DNA from: an uncultured Erysipelotrichaceae bacterium
GTDB taxonomy: Bacteria > Bacillota_I > Bacilli_A > RF39 > UBA660
Length of the DNA stretch: 64,000 nucleotides
Direction: 5' to 3'
Assembly: GCA_902775285.1 (NCBI GenBank)
Contig: CACYLI010000004.1
Location: 1-64,000 of the forward strand
Made by a program: the position numbers and the translations under genes
Notes under the pieces: model-generated
Seen by the model: only the letters and a program-made list of their open reading frames with translations
What the model was told of the DNA's origin: nothing
Databases searched by the model: none
Part shown: piece by piece, positions 43,301 through 51,857 of the stretch
How the letters are laid out: every line of letters starts with the position of its first letter
Position numbering within the stretch: the first letter of the stretch is position 1

Positions 43301-44993
43301 GATGGGAATCACTGAAGTAAATCCACTTCCTGCTCACTATAGATGTACAAATTGTAAGCATAGTATTTTTGAAAGCGATGATGGTAGTGCTCTTGGAGCA
43401 ACTTATTCAAGTGGATTTGATTTACCTGATAAAAAATGTCCTAAATGTGGTGAATATATGAAAAAAGATGGTCAAGATATGCCATTTGCTACATTCTTAG
43501 GATTTAATGCAGATAAAGTACCAGATATTGATCTAAACTTTAGTGATTTAAATCAAGCAAGTGCTCATGAATATACAAAAGTACTATTTGGTGTAGACAA
43601 TGTATATAGAGCTGGAACTATTGGTACAGTAGCAGATAAGACAGCTTATGGATTTGTTAAAGGTTATTATGAAGATAAAGGAATATTTGATAAGAGAAGT
43701 TGTGAAATAGAACGTCTTGCTAAAGGATGTACTGGAGTTAAAAGAACAACTGGACAACATCCAGGTGGTATAGTAGTAGTACCAGATTATATGGAAGTAT
43801 CAGATTTTACACCATTCCAATTTCCAGCAGATGATAATACTTCAGCATGGAGAACAACACACTTTGATTATCACTCAATAGAAGAAGATTTACTTAAATT
43901 AGATATTTTAGGTCACTCTGATCCTACACAGCTAAGACTAATTCAAGATTTAAGTCATACTAATGTTCAAGATGTACCATTAGATGATAAAGAAACAATG
44001 AGCATATTTTCTTCACTTGATGCTCTTCATGTTACAGAAGATGAAATTATGTGTCCAACTGGTACACTTGGTATTCCAGAATTTGGAACAAACTTTACTA
44101 TTAGTATGGTTAATGAAACAAAGCCTACAACATTTGCAGAACTTGTTAAAATATCAGGACTTTCTCATGGTACTGATGTATGGCTTGGTAATGCAAGAGA
44201 TTTATGTACTCCTGATGAGAATGGGGACATAAGAGTACCTTTTAAAGAAGTTATTGGATGTCGTGATGATATAATGGTATACCTTATGTATAAAGGTGTA
44301 AAACCTATAAAAGCATTTAAAATAATGGAATTTGTTAGAAAAGGTAAAGCTAGTAAAGATCCCGCTGGATGGGAAGAACATAAGCAAACTATGATAGATG
44401 CTGGCATTGAAGATTGGTTTATTGATTCATGTCAAAAAATAAAATATATGTTCCCTAAAGCTCATGCTGCTGCATATGTTACAAGTGCATTTAGAATAGC
44501 TTGGTATAAAGTACATATGCCTATATACTTTTATGCATCATGGTTTTCTACAAAAGCGACTGATTTTGATATAGAAGCAATGATTAAAGGTTATGATGCT
44601 ATAAAAGATAAACTTGTTGAAATAAAAGAAAAAGGATTTGATGCCACTAATAAAGAAAGTGGAGTTAAAGAATCTTTGAATGTTGCTTTAGAAGCCGCTG
44701 CAAGAGGAATGAAAGTAACTAATTTTGATCTTTATAAATCTAAAGGTATGACATTTGATGTATTAGATGATCATACAATGATTCCTCCATTTATAACTAT
44801 AGATGGTTTAGGTGAAGTAGTTGCAAAGAATATTGAAGCAGAAGCTAAAAAGAAACCATTCGTAAGTATAGAAGAATTTCAAAATAGATGTAAAGTTTCA
44901 CAAACTTTAATTGATAAAATGAAAGCAATGGGTATTTTTGATAATATGCCAGAAAGTTCACAATTAAGTTTATTTGATTTGGGGATAGAATAG
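40374..44993 (+). CDS. polC: DNA polymerase III alpha subunit, PolC type
   Basis: 1539 aa, starting with GTG 40374 after AAGGTGAGG; somewhat longer than B. subtilis PolC (1437). Domain order is an N-terminal region, an OB fold (GRRWFIITLKLTDY), a PHP domain (VELHAHTMMSQMDGL) split by the DnaQ-like 3'-5' exonuclease (VVFDTETTGFN; HNAKFDISFL), a zinc site (CTNCKHSIF; CPKCGEYM), the catalytic palm (PDIDLNFS), and a C-terminal tail. SQLSLFDL at the end is a sliding-clamp binding motif. It is the main replicative polymerase. walJ starts directly after the stop. Confidence 0.98.
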   Translation: MDNKLERFLNAIDFNKDFYSYFNNASVKDVLLNKKINRMTLILNIDTHLPLNVFKELCEKGLNIKGSSSVRYKFITEDNSLLKDYFDYYYDILISKCPMLKAIDKNNISISDDNITFDVLNSFEKDKIESLKDKIISFLSDMGYKNININVNINEEKRKEFKESVEKEEEKKEEKKELRVLKGKSVVGSSSQIKNLITNERNVILTCEVFGIEGKDIVSRKDGRRWFIITLKLTDYTDSIMATIFTGDESEYNNLLSNIKEGKWYRFRGNVNFNERSNDYEYSINDIEEFDKKTIKLVDDAPVKRVELHAHTMMSQMDGLTKIDLGKHTCELVSKCIEMGYKGVAITDHNGCQAFPIAYQIISKYNKGKEDKDKFKGLYGTELTLVDDMINIVVRPSNLSLEETEFVVFDTETTGFNAASGDQMIEIGAVKIKNGVITDRFDELINPFRHIPDRITELTDITDDMVKDKEDEESVTKKFLSFINDAPLVAHNAKFDISFLEMSMKKYNLGELKNTVIDTLELSRTLDQGFARHSLSALVKRYNVDFDEEHHHRADYDAEGTALVFYKMCQKLINQKIEHINEIDKLVSKDEIHKFGRTYHFNAIALDRVGLKNLFKIISLANTTYLYKTPRILRSKLNELREGLLIGSGCYESEVFIEARSKDGEELTNIINFYDYVEVQSPEVYNHLIQTGDFSSEEELKNHIKKIIEATKSAGKIIVATGDVHHFTREDKIYREIIVNQKVPGGGRHPLAKSEIKSIPSQHFRTTNEMLSDFSFLDKDLAYEIVVTNTNKICDMVSEIEVIIDTHGVPFSPRVRSDDGKSFLDCPRVVTDLVFEKAESWYGNPLPHNIEERISKELYGDAVYNYWYNKIKEENQDINEEDLIKETFKNLHETLISGFDKVKELMKEVVLNKWEDDTPKTDKEIESRIKKELGGIIGGGFDPIYLIAQRLVKHSNDDGYLVGSRGSVGSSFVATMMGITEVNPLPAHYRCTNCKHSIFESDDGSALGATYSSGFDLPDKKCPKCGEYMKKDGQDMPFATFLGFNADKVPDIDLNFSDLNQASAHEYTKVLFGVDNVYRAGTIGTVADKTAYGFVKGYYEDKGIFDKRSCEIERLAKGCTGVKRTTGQHPGGIVVVPDYMEVSDFTPFQFPADDNTSAWRTTHFDYHSIEEDLLKLDILGHSDPTQLRLIQDLSHTNVQDVPLDDKETMSIFSSLDALHVTEDEIMCPTGTLGIPEFGTNFTISMVNETKPTTFAELVKISGLSHGTDVWLGNARDLCTPDENGDIRVPFKEVIGCRDDIMVYLMYKGVKPIKAFKIMEFVRKGKASKDPAGWEEHKQTMIDAGIEDWFIDSCQKIKYMFPKAHAAAYVTSAFRIAWYKVHMPIYFYASWFSTKATDFDIEAMIKGYDAIKDKLVEIKEKGFDATNKESGVKESLNVALEAAARGMKVTNFDLYKSKGMTFDVLDDHTMIPPFITIDGLGEVVAKNIEAEAKKKPFVSIEEFQNRCKVSQTLIDKMKAMGIFDNMPESSQLSLFDLGIE

Positions 44994-45743
44994 ATGAGAA
45001 TAGTAGTACTTGGAAGTAGCAGTAGTGGAAATTCTACTTATGTTGAATTTAATGATAAAAAATTCTTAATAGATGTAGGACTTGGCTTTAATGATATTAA
45101 AGATAAGCTTTATGATTTAGGAGTTTCAGCAGATGAAATAGACTTTATAATAATTACTCATGCCCATAATGATCATGTAAGAAGTCTTCATTCTTTTAGT
45201 AGAGTTTACAATACTAAAATATATATTGGACATGAAACATTCTTAGAATATCAAAAAAAAGATTATATTAAGAATTATGAATTTATTGATGAATTAAATA
45301 TAATTGAAGGAATCAAATTACATAAGATACCTATATCTCATGATAAAAAAGGTTTTGGATTTGTATTTGAAAATGAAGAAAAGTCTCTTGCTTATATGAC
45401 AGATACTGGTATGATTCATTCTAAATTTCATGAACTTTTAAAAAATAGAACTATATATTTACTTGAAAGTAATCATGATGTAGAGATGGAAATGAATGGT
45501 CATAAGGATGAAATGACTAAAATAAGAAATATAGGTGATATGGGTCATTTATCTAATGAAGAATGTGCTATGTATTTAAATCATTTTATTGGGCCAAATA
45601 CAAAAGTAATAATCTTAATGCATATAAGTGAACATGATAACACTTATGAACTTGCTTATAATGTTAATAGAGAATCTATAAATAAAAAAATACCAATTTA
45701 TTTATCTAATAAAGATAAAACTAGTGAAGAAATAATAATATAA
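44994..45743 (+). CDS. walJ: Metallo-beta-lactamase fold hydrolase, WalJ/YycJ type
   Basis: 249 aa. Short MBL-fold protein with GSSSSGNSTYVEF at the N-terminus, THAHNDH as the metal motif (usually THEHSDH), SHDKKGFGF, DTGMIH and HISEHDN. In B. subtilis YycJ/WalJ lies with the WalRK operon; here it follows polC with no gap (TAG then ATG). It has been linked to nuclease and cell-wall or DNA metabolism in relatives. No walR or walK in the window. Confidence 0.88.
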   Translation: MRIVVLGSSSSGNSTYVEFNDKKFLIDVGLGFNDIKDKLYDLGVSADEIDFIIITHAHNDHVRSLHSFSRVYNTKIYIGHETFLEYQKKDYIKNYEFIDELNIIEGIKLHKIPISHDKKGFGFVFENEEKSLAYMTDTGMIHSKFHELLKNRTIYLLESNHDVEMEMNGHKDEMTKIRNIGDMGHLSNEECAMYLNHFIGPNTKVIILMHISEHDNTYELAYNVNRESINKKIPIYLSNKDKTSEEIII

Positions 45744-45760
45744 ATATTGTAGGTGAAAAT

Positions 45761-46012
45761 ATGGATGATAAAATGAAAATAACATTAAAAGATGGAAAGG
45801 AAGAAGAATATAAAGTTATATTCACTTTCTTTTCAAATGAATATAATAAAAATTATATAGTGTATACAGATGAAACTAAGAATATTAATGATGAATTAAA
45901 TGTTTATTGTAGTATTTATGAAAATAACAAACTCATTGATATCGAAGATGATAAGGAATATGATATGGTTAGTGAAGTAATAGATAATTATATGGAGAAG
46001 AGTAATGAATAA
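45761..46012 (+). CDS. DUF1292 family protein
   Basis: 83 aa. ITLKDGKEEEYKVIFTF, then NYIVYTDETKNINDELNVYC and SIYENNKLIDIEDDKEYDMV, is the DUF1292 (YrzB) pattern, widespread in Firmicutes and of unknown function. ATG 45761 follows GTAGGTG. It overlaps the next gene by 8 bases, in the polC-walJ transcript. Confidence 0.82.
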   Translation: MDDKMKITLKDGKEEEYKVIFTFFSNEYNKNYIVYTDETKNINDELNVYCSIYENNKLIDIEDDKEYDMVSEVIDNYMEKSNE

Positions 46013-47102
46013 TATAAATGAATTAATAATTAATACTATAAATAGTCCTGTTTTTATAAGAGTATGTGAGATTTTAATTCAAAATGTAATTGCATATACT
46101 ACTGCTAATGCTCTTGCAAAAAAGCATTTCTTTAATAGAGCTAAAAAAGTAAAAGATATTTCATATGTTTATTTACCTCCTGAAATAAAGAAAACTATTG
46201 AAAGTGTTAATACTGATCATATTAGAGATGAATTTAAAGATTCTGTTTTAAGATTTACTGATGTTCTAAAAAAGAATTTTGAAGAAAAAGATATAATATT
46301 GTTTTTAAATAATTTAAATAATGTAAATATTGTTAGTAATCATAAAAAACATGTTTTTGGTGATAATAGTAAAATAGTTGGTACAGCAGCAACTTATGAT
46401 ACAAGGAAAAATAGTATTGTTATTATTAATAAAAATTCTAAAAATGCAATTTTTCATGAATTATTTCATATGAGTAGTACTAAAAAAGAAAATGGTGTAA
46501 TTTATTGTGGTTTTTCTCAAACTGATAATATAAAACATATAAATATAGGTGATGGGTTAAATGAAGGTTATACTGAACTTCTTGCTAGTAGATATTTTTA
46601 TAAAGATGATGATGGTGTTTCTTATCCATACTTAGTTTATGTTTCTATGCTTCTTGAATTGATTGTTGGAAAAGATAAAATGGAAAAGATGTATATGAAT
46701 GCTAGTCTATATGATTTAATAGATGAACTTAAAAAATATGCATATTATGAAGATATAATGAAATTTATAAATGATTTAGATTTTATAAAAGAATATCTTG
46801 TTAAGATTAAAAAAGGAAAAAGTGTAAATAAAGAACTAGAAGATTCTTTTAAAAGAATTAATTATTTCTTAATTAATTCATATATAGAAAGTTTTAAATA
46901 TAATAAATCTTATAAATATACTGATATAAATAAACTTTTAGCAGATATAATAGCATTTAAGAAAAGACTTATTAAAACATTTAATTATGATAATAAAGTA
47001 TATGATATGGATATATTTCAAGATGAAAATAATAAACAAAGTATAAGTGAACATATATATGAAGTAAATAAGTATTTAGAAGATGATGTTAAAACACTAT
47101 GA
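46005..47102 (+). CDS. HExxH metallopeptidase-like protein (365 aa)
   Basis: 365 aa, unknown family. HELFH (151-155) with downstream NEGYTE (186-191; Glu187 or Glu191 as third ligand) is a gluzincin-type zinc site. A mildly hydrophobic N-terminal stretch (IRVCEILIQNVIAYTTANAL) could bind the membrane. The rest is helical and charged. Starts inside the DUF1292 gene (8-base overlap), so it belongs to the polC-walJ operon. The EGYTE pattern resembles EESLTE in the HExxH protein at 62667. Confidence 0.75.
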   Translation: MNNINELIINTINSPVFIRVCEILIQNVIAYTTANALAKKHFFNRAKKVKDISYVYLPPEIKKTIESVNTDHIRDEFKDSVLRFTDVLKKNFEEKDIILFLNNLNNVNIVSNHKKHVFGDNSKIVGTAATYDTRKNSIVIINKNSKNAIFHELFHMSSTKKENGVIYCGFSQTDNIKHINIGDGLNEGYTELLASRYFYKDDDGVSYPYLVYVSMLLELIVGKDKMEKMYMNASLYDLIDELKKYAYYEDIMKFINDLDFIKEYLVKIKKGKSVNKELEDSFKRINYFLINSYIESFKYNKSYKYTDINKLLADIIAFKKRLIKTFNYDNKVYDMDIFQDENNKQSISEHIYEVNKYLEDDVKTL

Positions 47103-47128
47103 AATCTATATTTAATATAGATTTTTTT
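47102..47128 (+). terminator. Terminator of the polC operon
   Basis: AAATCTATAT (47102-47111) / ATATAGATTT (47115-47124), T-run. Starts on the last base of the stop codon. Confidence 0.85.
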
Positions 47129-47169
47129 GTTTTATTTTTTAAAAACTTTATAATTATTTAATATTATTG

Positions 47170-47175
47170 TATAAT
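47170..47175 (+). promoter_or_regulatory. Putative -10 box of the alr operon
   Basis: TATAAT (47170-47175) preceded by TTG, 29 bases before the alr ATG. -35 unclear. Confidence 0.5.
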
Positions 47176-47204
47176 AAATAATAGAGTGATATTTGAGGTG
47201 TTTT

Positions 47205-48383
47205 ATGTATAGAAAAACATATGTTGAAATTAATTTAGATAATATAAGTAATAATGTTAAAAATATAATAAAAAAATATCCAAATTATAAATATTATATT
47301 GGTATGGTTAAATCTAATGCTTATAATCATGGATATTATATAGTAAATACTTTAATTAAAGCTGGTATTAATTATTTAGCAGTTTCTTCTTTAGATGAAG
47401 CAATGAAAATAAGAGAATATAATAAAGAAATACCTGTTTTAATTACTGAAATAATTGACTATGATTTAATAAATACTGCTATTAAAAATAATATTACTTT
47501 AACTATAGATAATTTAGAATATTTAAAAAGAATAAATGATAAATGTAAAATACATATTAAACTTGATACTGCAATGAATAGAATTGGTGTTAAAACAAAA
47601 AGTGAGTTTAATCAAATATATGAATATATTAAAAAACATAATAATGTTTATTTAGAAGGTATTTATACTCATTTTGCTACACCTGGTATTAATGATGTAT
47701 ATTATGATTTACAAATAAAAAAGTTTTTAGAAATAACTCAAGATATTGATTTAAAAACTATTGATATTGTTCATTTAAGTAGTAGTTTTAGTCTTCTAAA
47801 TCATAAAAAAATAGAATTTTCTAATGCTGTTAGAATTGGAACTATAATGTATGGTTATGACATATCTTTACCAAATTATGGAACTGATTTTAAGAGTAAA
47901 ATTAAAAAGATAAGAGATGATTATTATATAAGTAAAAATAATATTAGTGCTGTTATTAGGGGAGTGAATATTGATTTAAAACCTGCTTTTAAAATTAAAA
48001 CTAATGTAATGGAAATAAGAAAAATTAAAAAAGGTGAAATACTTGGATATAGTACTAATGTAATTGAAAGTGATAAAACAATTGCTATATTACCTATTGG
48101 ATATGATTCTGGTATTGGAACAAAAAGTTTAGGAAGAAAAGTAATTATTAATAATAAAATATATGACTCTATTGGACCTATATGTATGTGTATGATGTTT
48201 GCAAGTGTTGATGAAAGTGTAAAAGTAGGAGATGAAGTTACTATTTTAGGGGACGATTTAACTCTAGGATATATGAGTAGATTAAATAATAGTCATATTC
48301 AAGAAGTTCTTGTTAATATTGGAAAAGAATTGCCAAAAGTATATATAAAAAACAATAAAATAGTGGAGGAAATATGTCAGTAA
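47205..48383 (+). CDS. alr: Alanine racemase
   Basis: 392 aa, PLP-dependent, making D-alanine for peptidoglycan. Start ATG 47205 after GAGGTG; the in-frame codons upstream belong to the ribosome site. The PLP-lysine motif is MVKSNAYNHG (usually VVKANAYGHG), and HIKLDTAMNRIGV, THFATPG, RIGTIMYG and AILPIGYDSG follow as in the family. It overlaps the ATP-grasp gene by 10 bases. Together with the flippase downstream this forms a likely cell-envelope operon. Confidence 0.94.
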   Translation: MYRKTYVEINLDNISNNVKNIIKKYPNYKYYIGMVKSNAYNHGYYIVNTLIKAGINYLAVSSLDEAMKIREYNKEIPVLITEIIDYDLINTAIKNNITLTIDNLEYLKRINDKCKIHIKLDTAMNRIGVKTKSEFNQIYEYIKKHNNVYLEGIYTHFATPGINDVYYDLQIKKFLEITQDIDLKTIDIVHLSSSFSLLNHKKIEFSNAVRIGTIMYGYDISLPNYGTDFKSKIKKIRDDYYISKNNISAVIRGVNIDLKPAFKIKTNVMEIRKIKKGEILGYSTNVIESDKTIAILPIGYDSGIGTKSLGRKVIINNKIYDSIGPICMCMMFASVDESVKVGDEVTILGDDLTLGYMSRLNNSHIQEVLVNIGKELPKVYIKNNKIVEEICQ

Positions 48384-49393
48384 AAAGTATGATGGTTAGA
48401 AAAATTAAAGCCATTGATAAAGAAAAATTAAATAAAATTGCTAGTGATATAGCAGCACGTAACAATAAAAGCGTTAGTTATGTTAAAAATGATATGATTA
48501 AGAATTTTATTAAGTATGGTATAGGCTATACTGATTATTTAAAAGGAGATTATATTAATTTAACAAGTGAGCAAAAGAAGACTTATGTTACTACAAAATC
48601 ATATTATAAATTACTAAAATATTTAAATAATCCTAAATATGATGCTTGTATGTCTGATAAGATAGTGTTTAATAGAATATTTAATAAATATCTACATCGT
48701 GAATGGATTGATCTTAGAACTACATCCCTTGATGATTTTAAAAAGTTTATTAAAAATAAAAAGACAATATTTGCTAAACCTCCAACTGATTTTGGTGGTC
48801 ATGGTATTGAAAAAATAGTTATTAAAGATATTAAAGATATAAAATCATTATATGAAAGACTAAAAGAAAAGAAGTTAAATTTAATAGAAGATGCTATTAT
48901 TCAACACAAAGAACTTGATAAACTAAATCCATATGCAGTTAATTCATTTAGAGTTGTAACTTTAGTTAAAGATGGTAAAGCATATATTCTTGCTAATGCT
49001 TTAAGAATAAACTTAGATGATGCTTTTGCTATAGGATGTTCTGATGCTTATATGAGACTTAATGAAAAAGGGCAAATTTGTAGTAGAGTGGTTGATGATG
49101 TAGCTAATGTTTATACAGAGCACCCAATTGCTAAAATTAAATTTGATACAGTAAAAGTACCTTATGTAAAAGAAGCATTTGATATGGCTTTAGAAGCAGC
49201 TTTAGTTGTACCAGAAGTAAGATATGTTGGTTGGGATATAGCAATAAGTGAAAATGGTCCTGTTATTTTAGAAGGAAATGAATATCCTAGTTATGGTCTT
49301 GTTCAATATTATTTATTTAATGATGAACATGAAGGACATTTATCTTCTATTTCTAAAATACTTGGAAAAGAAATGGAAAATATTAAATTATGA
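48374..49393 (+). CDS. ATP-grasp enzyme of the sugar-transfer-associated (hexapeptide) family
   Basis: 339 aa. FAKPPTDFGGHGIEKI, NSFRVVTLVKDGKAYILANA and VGWDIAISENGPVILEGNEYP form the nucleotide-binding and Mg-binding parts of an ATP-grasp domain like those found in polysaccharide gene clusters. The acceptor is unknown; ligation of an amino acid or acid to a glycan or peptide is typical. GGAGG precedes ATG. It overlaps alr at its start and murJ at its end (ATGA), so all three are coupled. Confidence 0.82.
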   Translation: MSVKSMMVRKIKAIDKEKLNKIASDIAARNNKSVSYVKNDMIKNFIKYGIGYTDYLKGDYINLTSEQKKTYVTTKSYYKLLKYLNNPKYDACMSDKIVFNRIFNKYLHREWIDLRTTSLDDFKKFIKNKKTIFAKPPTDFGGHGIEKIVIKDIKDIKSLYERLKEKKLNLIEDAIIQHKELDKLNPYAVNSFRVVTLVKDGKAYILANALRINLDDAFAIGCSDAYMRLNEKGQICSRVVDDVANVYTEHPIAKIKFDTVKVPYVKEAFDMALEAALVVPEVRYVGWDIAISENGPVILEGNEYPSYGLVQYYLFNDEHEGHLSSISKILGKEMENIKL

Positions 49394-51030
49394 AAAGAAA
49401 ATTAAAGAAAAATTCGTTTATACAAGGAACTTTAGTTGCTTCATTCTCTTTAATTTTTATAAAAATATTAGGAGCGTTATATGTTATTCCATTTTATAAA
49501 ATAATAGGAGAAGAAGGCGGAACTTTATATAGTTATGCATATAATATATATAGTTTATTCTTAAATATATCTACAGCTGGAATTCCAATAGCTATGAGTA
49601 TGATTATAAGTGAATATTTAGCTTTAGAAATGTATGATGCTAAAGAAAGAAGTAAAAAAATTGGTACTAAAATGATTAGTATTTTAGCAATAGTATCATT
49701 CTTAATTGTATTTTTTGCATCTCCCTTACTTGCTAAATTCTTGCTTAGTGATGTTAGTGGAGGACATTCAATTAGTGAAGTATCTATTGTTATAAAATCA
49801 GTTTCATTTTGTTTACTTATAATACCATTTTTAAGTGTACTTAGAGGTTATTTTCAAGGACATAAATATATTACTCCTACATCGTTTTCTCAAGTGTTAG
49901 AACAAATTGTTAGAATAATTGTTGTTTTACTAGGATCATATACAGCAATAAAAGTTTTACATTATAATACAGAAATAGGTGTATGTGTTGCTTTAACTGG
50001 GGCCTTTTTAGGAGGACTTGTTGCATATATATATTTAAGAATTAAATTAAGAAATAATAGTAATGAATTTATAAAACCAGTTAGAAAAGATAAAGTAAGT
50101 AATAAAGTAATATTTAAAAAAATACTTACATATTGTATACCAATAGTAATGGTAGCAATAATAGATAATTTATACACTCTAGTTGATATTAAACTTATAG
50201 TTAAAGGACTTAATATGGTAGGATTTAGTGCTATGGAAAGTGAAACAATTTCTGGAATTGTTGCTACATGGGCACCTAAAATATGTACTATAATAATAGC
50301 AATAGCTACAGCACTAACAACAAATATTATTCCTCATGTAACATCTTGTTTCATTAAAAAAGATTATAATGGAGTAAACTATAGAATTAATCAAGCATTA
50401 TCTACAATGCTAATAATTACTATACCAATGTCAGTTATGTTATTTATGCTTTCAAATGAAGCGTATTCAATATTTTATGGTACAAGTAAATATGGAAGTT
50501 TAATACTTAAATTTTCATCTTTAAGCCATATATTATTCGGAGTATGGACAGTTTTAAATACATCACTTCAAAGTTTGAAAAAATTTAAATTAATTTATTT
50601 AAATTCAATCATAGGTCTTGCTTCAAATGCACTACTTGATATTCCAATGATTTTATTACTAAAAAAATTATCACTAGACCCATATATTGGCACTATTTTA
50701 GCTACTTGTATAGGTTATACAATATCAATTACTATTGTATTAAAATATTTAAATAAAGAGTTTAAATTTAATTATAGAGATGTACTAAATGTTTTAAAAA
50801 GATTAATATTACCTGTAATAATAATTCTTATATTATTAATAATATCAAAGCATTATATAGTATTTAATTATACTAGATTAAATTCAATAATATCTATAAT
50901 GATTCATGGTATTGTTGGAGTAGTAATATATCTATTTATAACATATAAAAATAAATCTTTAACTGATGTACTAGGAAAAGAATTTGTAGATAAAATTTTA
51001 ATTAAATTACATTTAAAAAGAGTGAATTAA
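49390..51030 (+). CDS. MurJ/SpoVB-family lipid flippase
   Basis: 546 aa with about 14 membrane segments of the MOP superfamily. The N-terminus (QGTLVASFSLIFIKILGALY, then VIPFYKIIGEEGG) and AGIPIAMSMIISEY are typical of the YtgP/SpoVB branch that includes MurJ, which flips lipid II for peptidoglycan synthesis. Whether this is the vegetative MurJ or a SpoVB-like protein cannot be told from this window. It starts in an ATGA overlap with the ATP-grasp gene. Confidence 0.88.
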   Translation: MKRKLKKNSFIQGTLVASFSLIFIKILGALYVIPFYKIIGEEGGTLYSYAYNIYSLFLNISTAGIPIAMSMIISEYLALEMYDAKERSKKIGTKMISILAIVSFLIVFFASPLLAKFLLSDVSGGHSISEVSIVIKSVSFCLLIIPFLSVLRGYFQGHKYITPTSFSQVLEQIVRIIVVLLGSYTAIKVLHYNTEIGVCVALTGAFLGGLVAYIYLRIKLRNNSNEFIKPVRKDKVSNKVIFKKILTYCIPIVMVAIIDNLYTLVDIKLIVKGLNMVGFSAMESETISGIVATWAPKICTIIIAIATALTTNIIPHVTSCFIKKDYNGVNYRINQALSTMLIITIPMSVMLFMLSNEAYSIFYGTSKYGSLILKFSSLSHILFGVWTVLNTSLQSLKKFKLIYLNSIIGLASNALLDIPMILLLKKLSLDPYIGTILATCIGYTISITIVLKYLNKEFKFNYRDVLNVLKRLILPVIIILILLIISKHYIVFNYTRLNSIISIMIHGIVGVVIYLFITYKNKSLTDVLGKEFVDKILIKLHLKRVN

Positions 51031-51041
51031 TTTCACTCTTT
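51017..51041 (+). terminator. Hairpin after the flippase gene
   Basis: AAAGAGTGAA (51017-51026) / TTTCACTCTTT with a short loop at the stop codon. The T-run is brief, so termination may be partial and the next gene may be read through. Confidence 0.6.
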
Positions 51042-51058
51042 ATTAAAAGGAGATAATT

Positions 51059-51796
51059 ATGAAAAAACCAATTATTGGAATAATTACATATAGAAATATA
51101 GGAGAAGATGATAGACCATATAGTGATTTTATTAAATTTCAAAGCATATATCTTAAATATATTTATTCTCTTAATGCAATTCCTTTATGTTTAAGTTTTC
51201 CTTATGGGAAATTTTATAAAGAACAGTTAAGTTTATGTGATGGATTCTTATTTACTGGTGGATCTTTAATAGAAAGTTATCAATTAGAAGTTTTAGATTA
51301 TGCTATTAAAAATAAAAAAAGTGTACTAGCAATATGTAATGGGCTTCAAACAATTGGGGCTTATGAATGGTTAAGAAAAAAGTTTAATTATAAAATTAAT
51401 AATAAAAAAATAGAAGAATTCTTTTCTTCATCAAATGAAAAATATTTTTTAAAAAAAGTATCTAATCATAATAAACTAAATCCATTTTATTTATCAAGAA
51501 TAAATGAATCAAAACATAAAGTTATATTAAATAAAAATAGTAATATTTATAATATATTTAAGAAAGATTATATAAATGAACCTTCACTACATGAATGGTC
51601 AGTAGAAGATAATATATTTAATGAAAAAAGTATATTTGAAGTGACAGGTAAAAGTGAAGATGACATTATAGAAATTGTAGAACTTAAAAATAAGAAACAT
51701 TTTATAATTGGAGTACAATTTCATATAGAACTTGAAAGTCAAAATAAATGTTTATTTAAATCATTTATAGAATCATGTAAACTTGAAAAAAATTAG
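51059..51796 (+). CDS. Peptidase C26 / class I glutamine amidotransferase-like protein
   Basis: 245 aa. The class I amidotransferase triad is visible: Cys in LAICNGLQ (usually GICRGLQ), His in GVQFHIE (usually VQWHPE), and the following Glu. The N-terminus (IIGIITYRN) and FLFTGGSLIE match gamma-glutamyl-gamma-aminobutyrate hydrolases (PuuD-like), but the usual HPE is HIE and the Arg after the Cys is Asn, so the substrate may differ. ATG follows AAAAGGAGA. Confidence 0.82.
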   Translation: MKKPIIGIITYRNIGEDDRPYSDFIKFQSIYLKYIYSLNAIPLCLSFPYGKFYKEQLSLCDGFLFTGGSLIESYQLEVLDYAIKNKKSVLAICNGLQTIGAYEWLRKKFNYKINNKKIEEFFSSSNEKYFLKKVSNHNKLNPFYLSRINESKHKVILNKNSNIYNIFKKDYINEPSLHEWSVEDNIFNEKSIFEVTGKSEDDIIEIVELKNKKHFIIGVQFHIELESQNKCLFKSFIESCKLEKN

Positions 51797-51811
51797 AATA
51801 ATCTAATATTC

Positions 51812-51840
51812 TTTATAAAAAATAAAATATAATGTATAAT
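51812..51840 (+). promoter_or_regulatory. Promoter of polA
   Basis: -35 TTTATA (51812-51817), 17-base spacer, -10 TATAAT (51835-51840). A weak 6-bp hairpin (51795-51812) just upstream may end the previous transcript. Confidence 0.6.
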
Positions 51841-51857
51841 AATTAGTAGGTGAGAAT

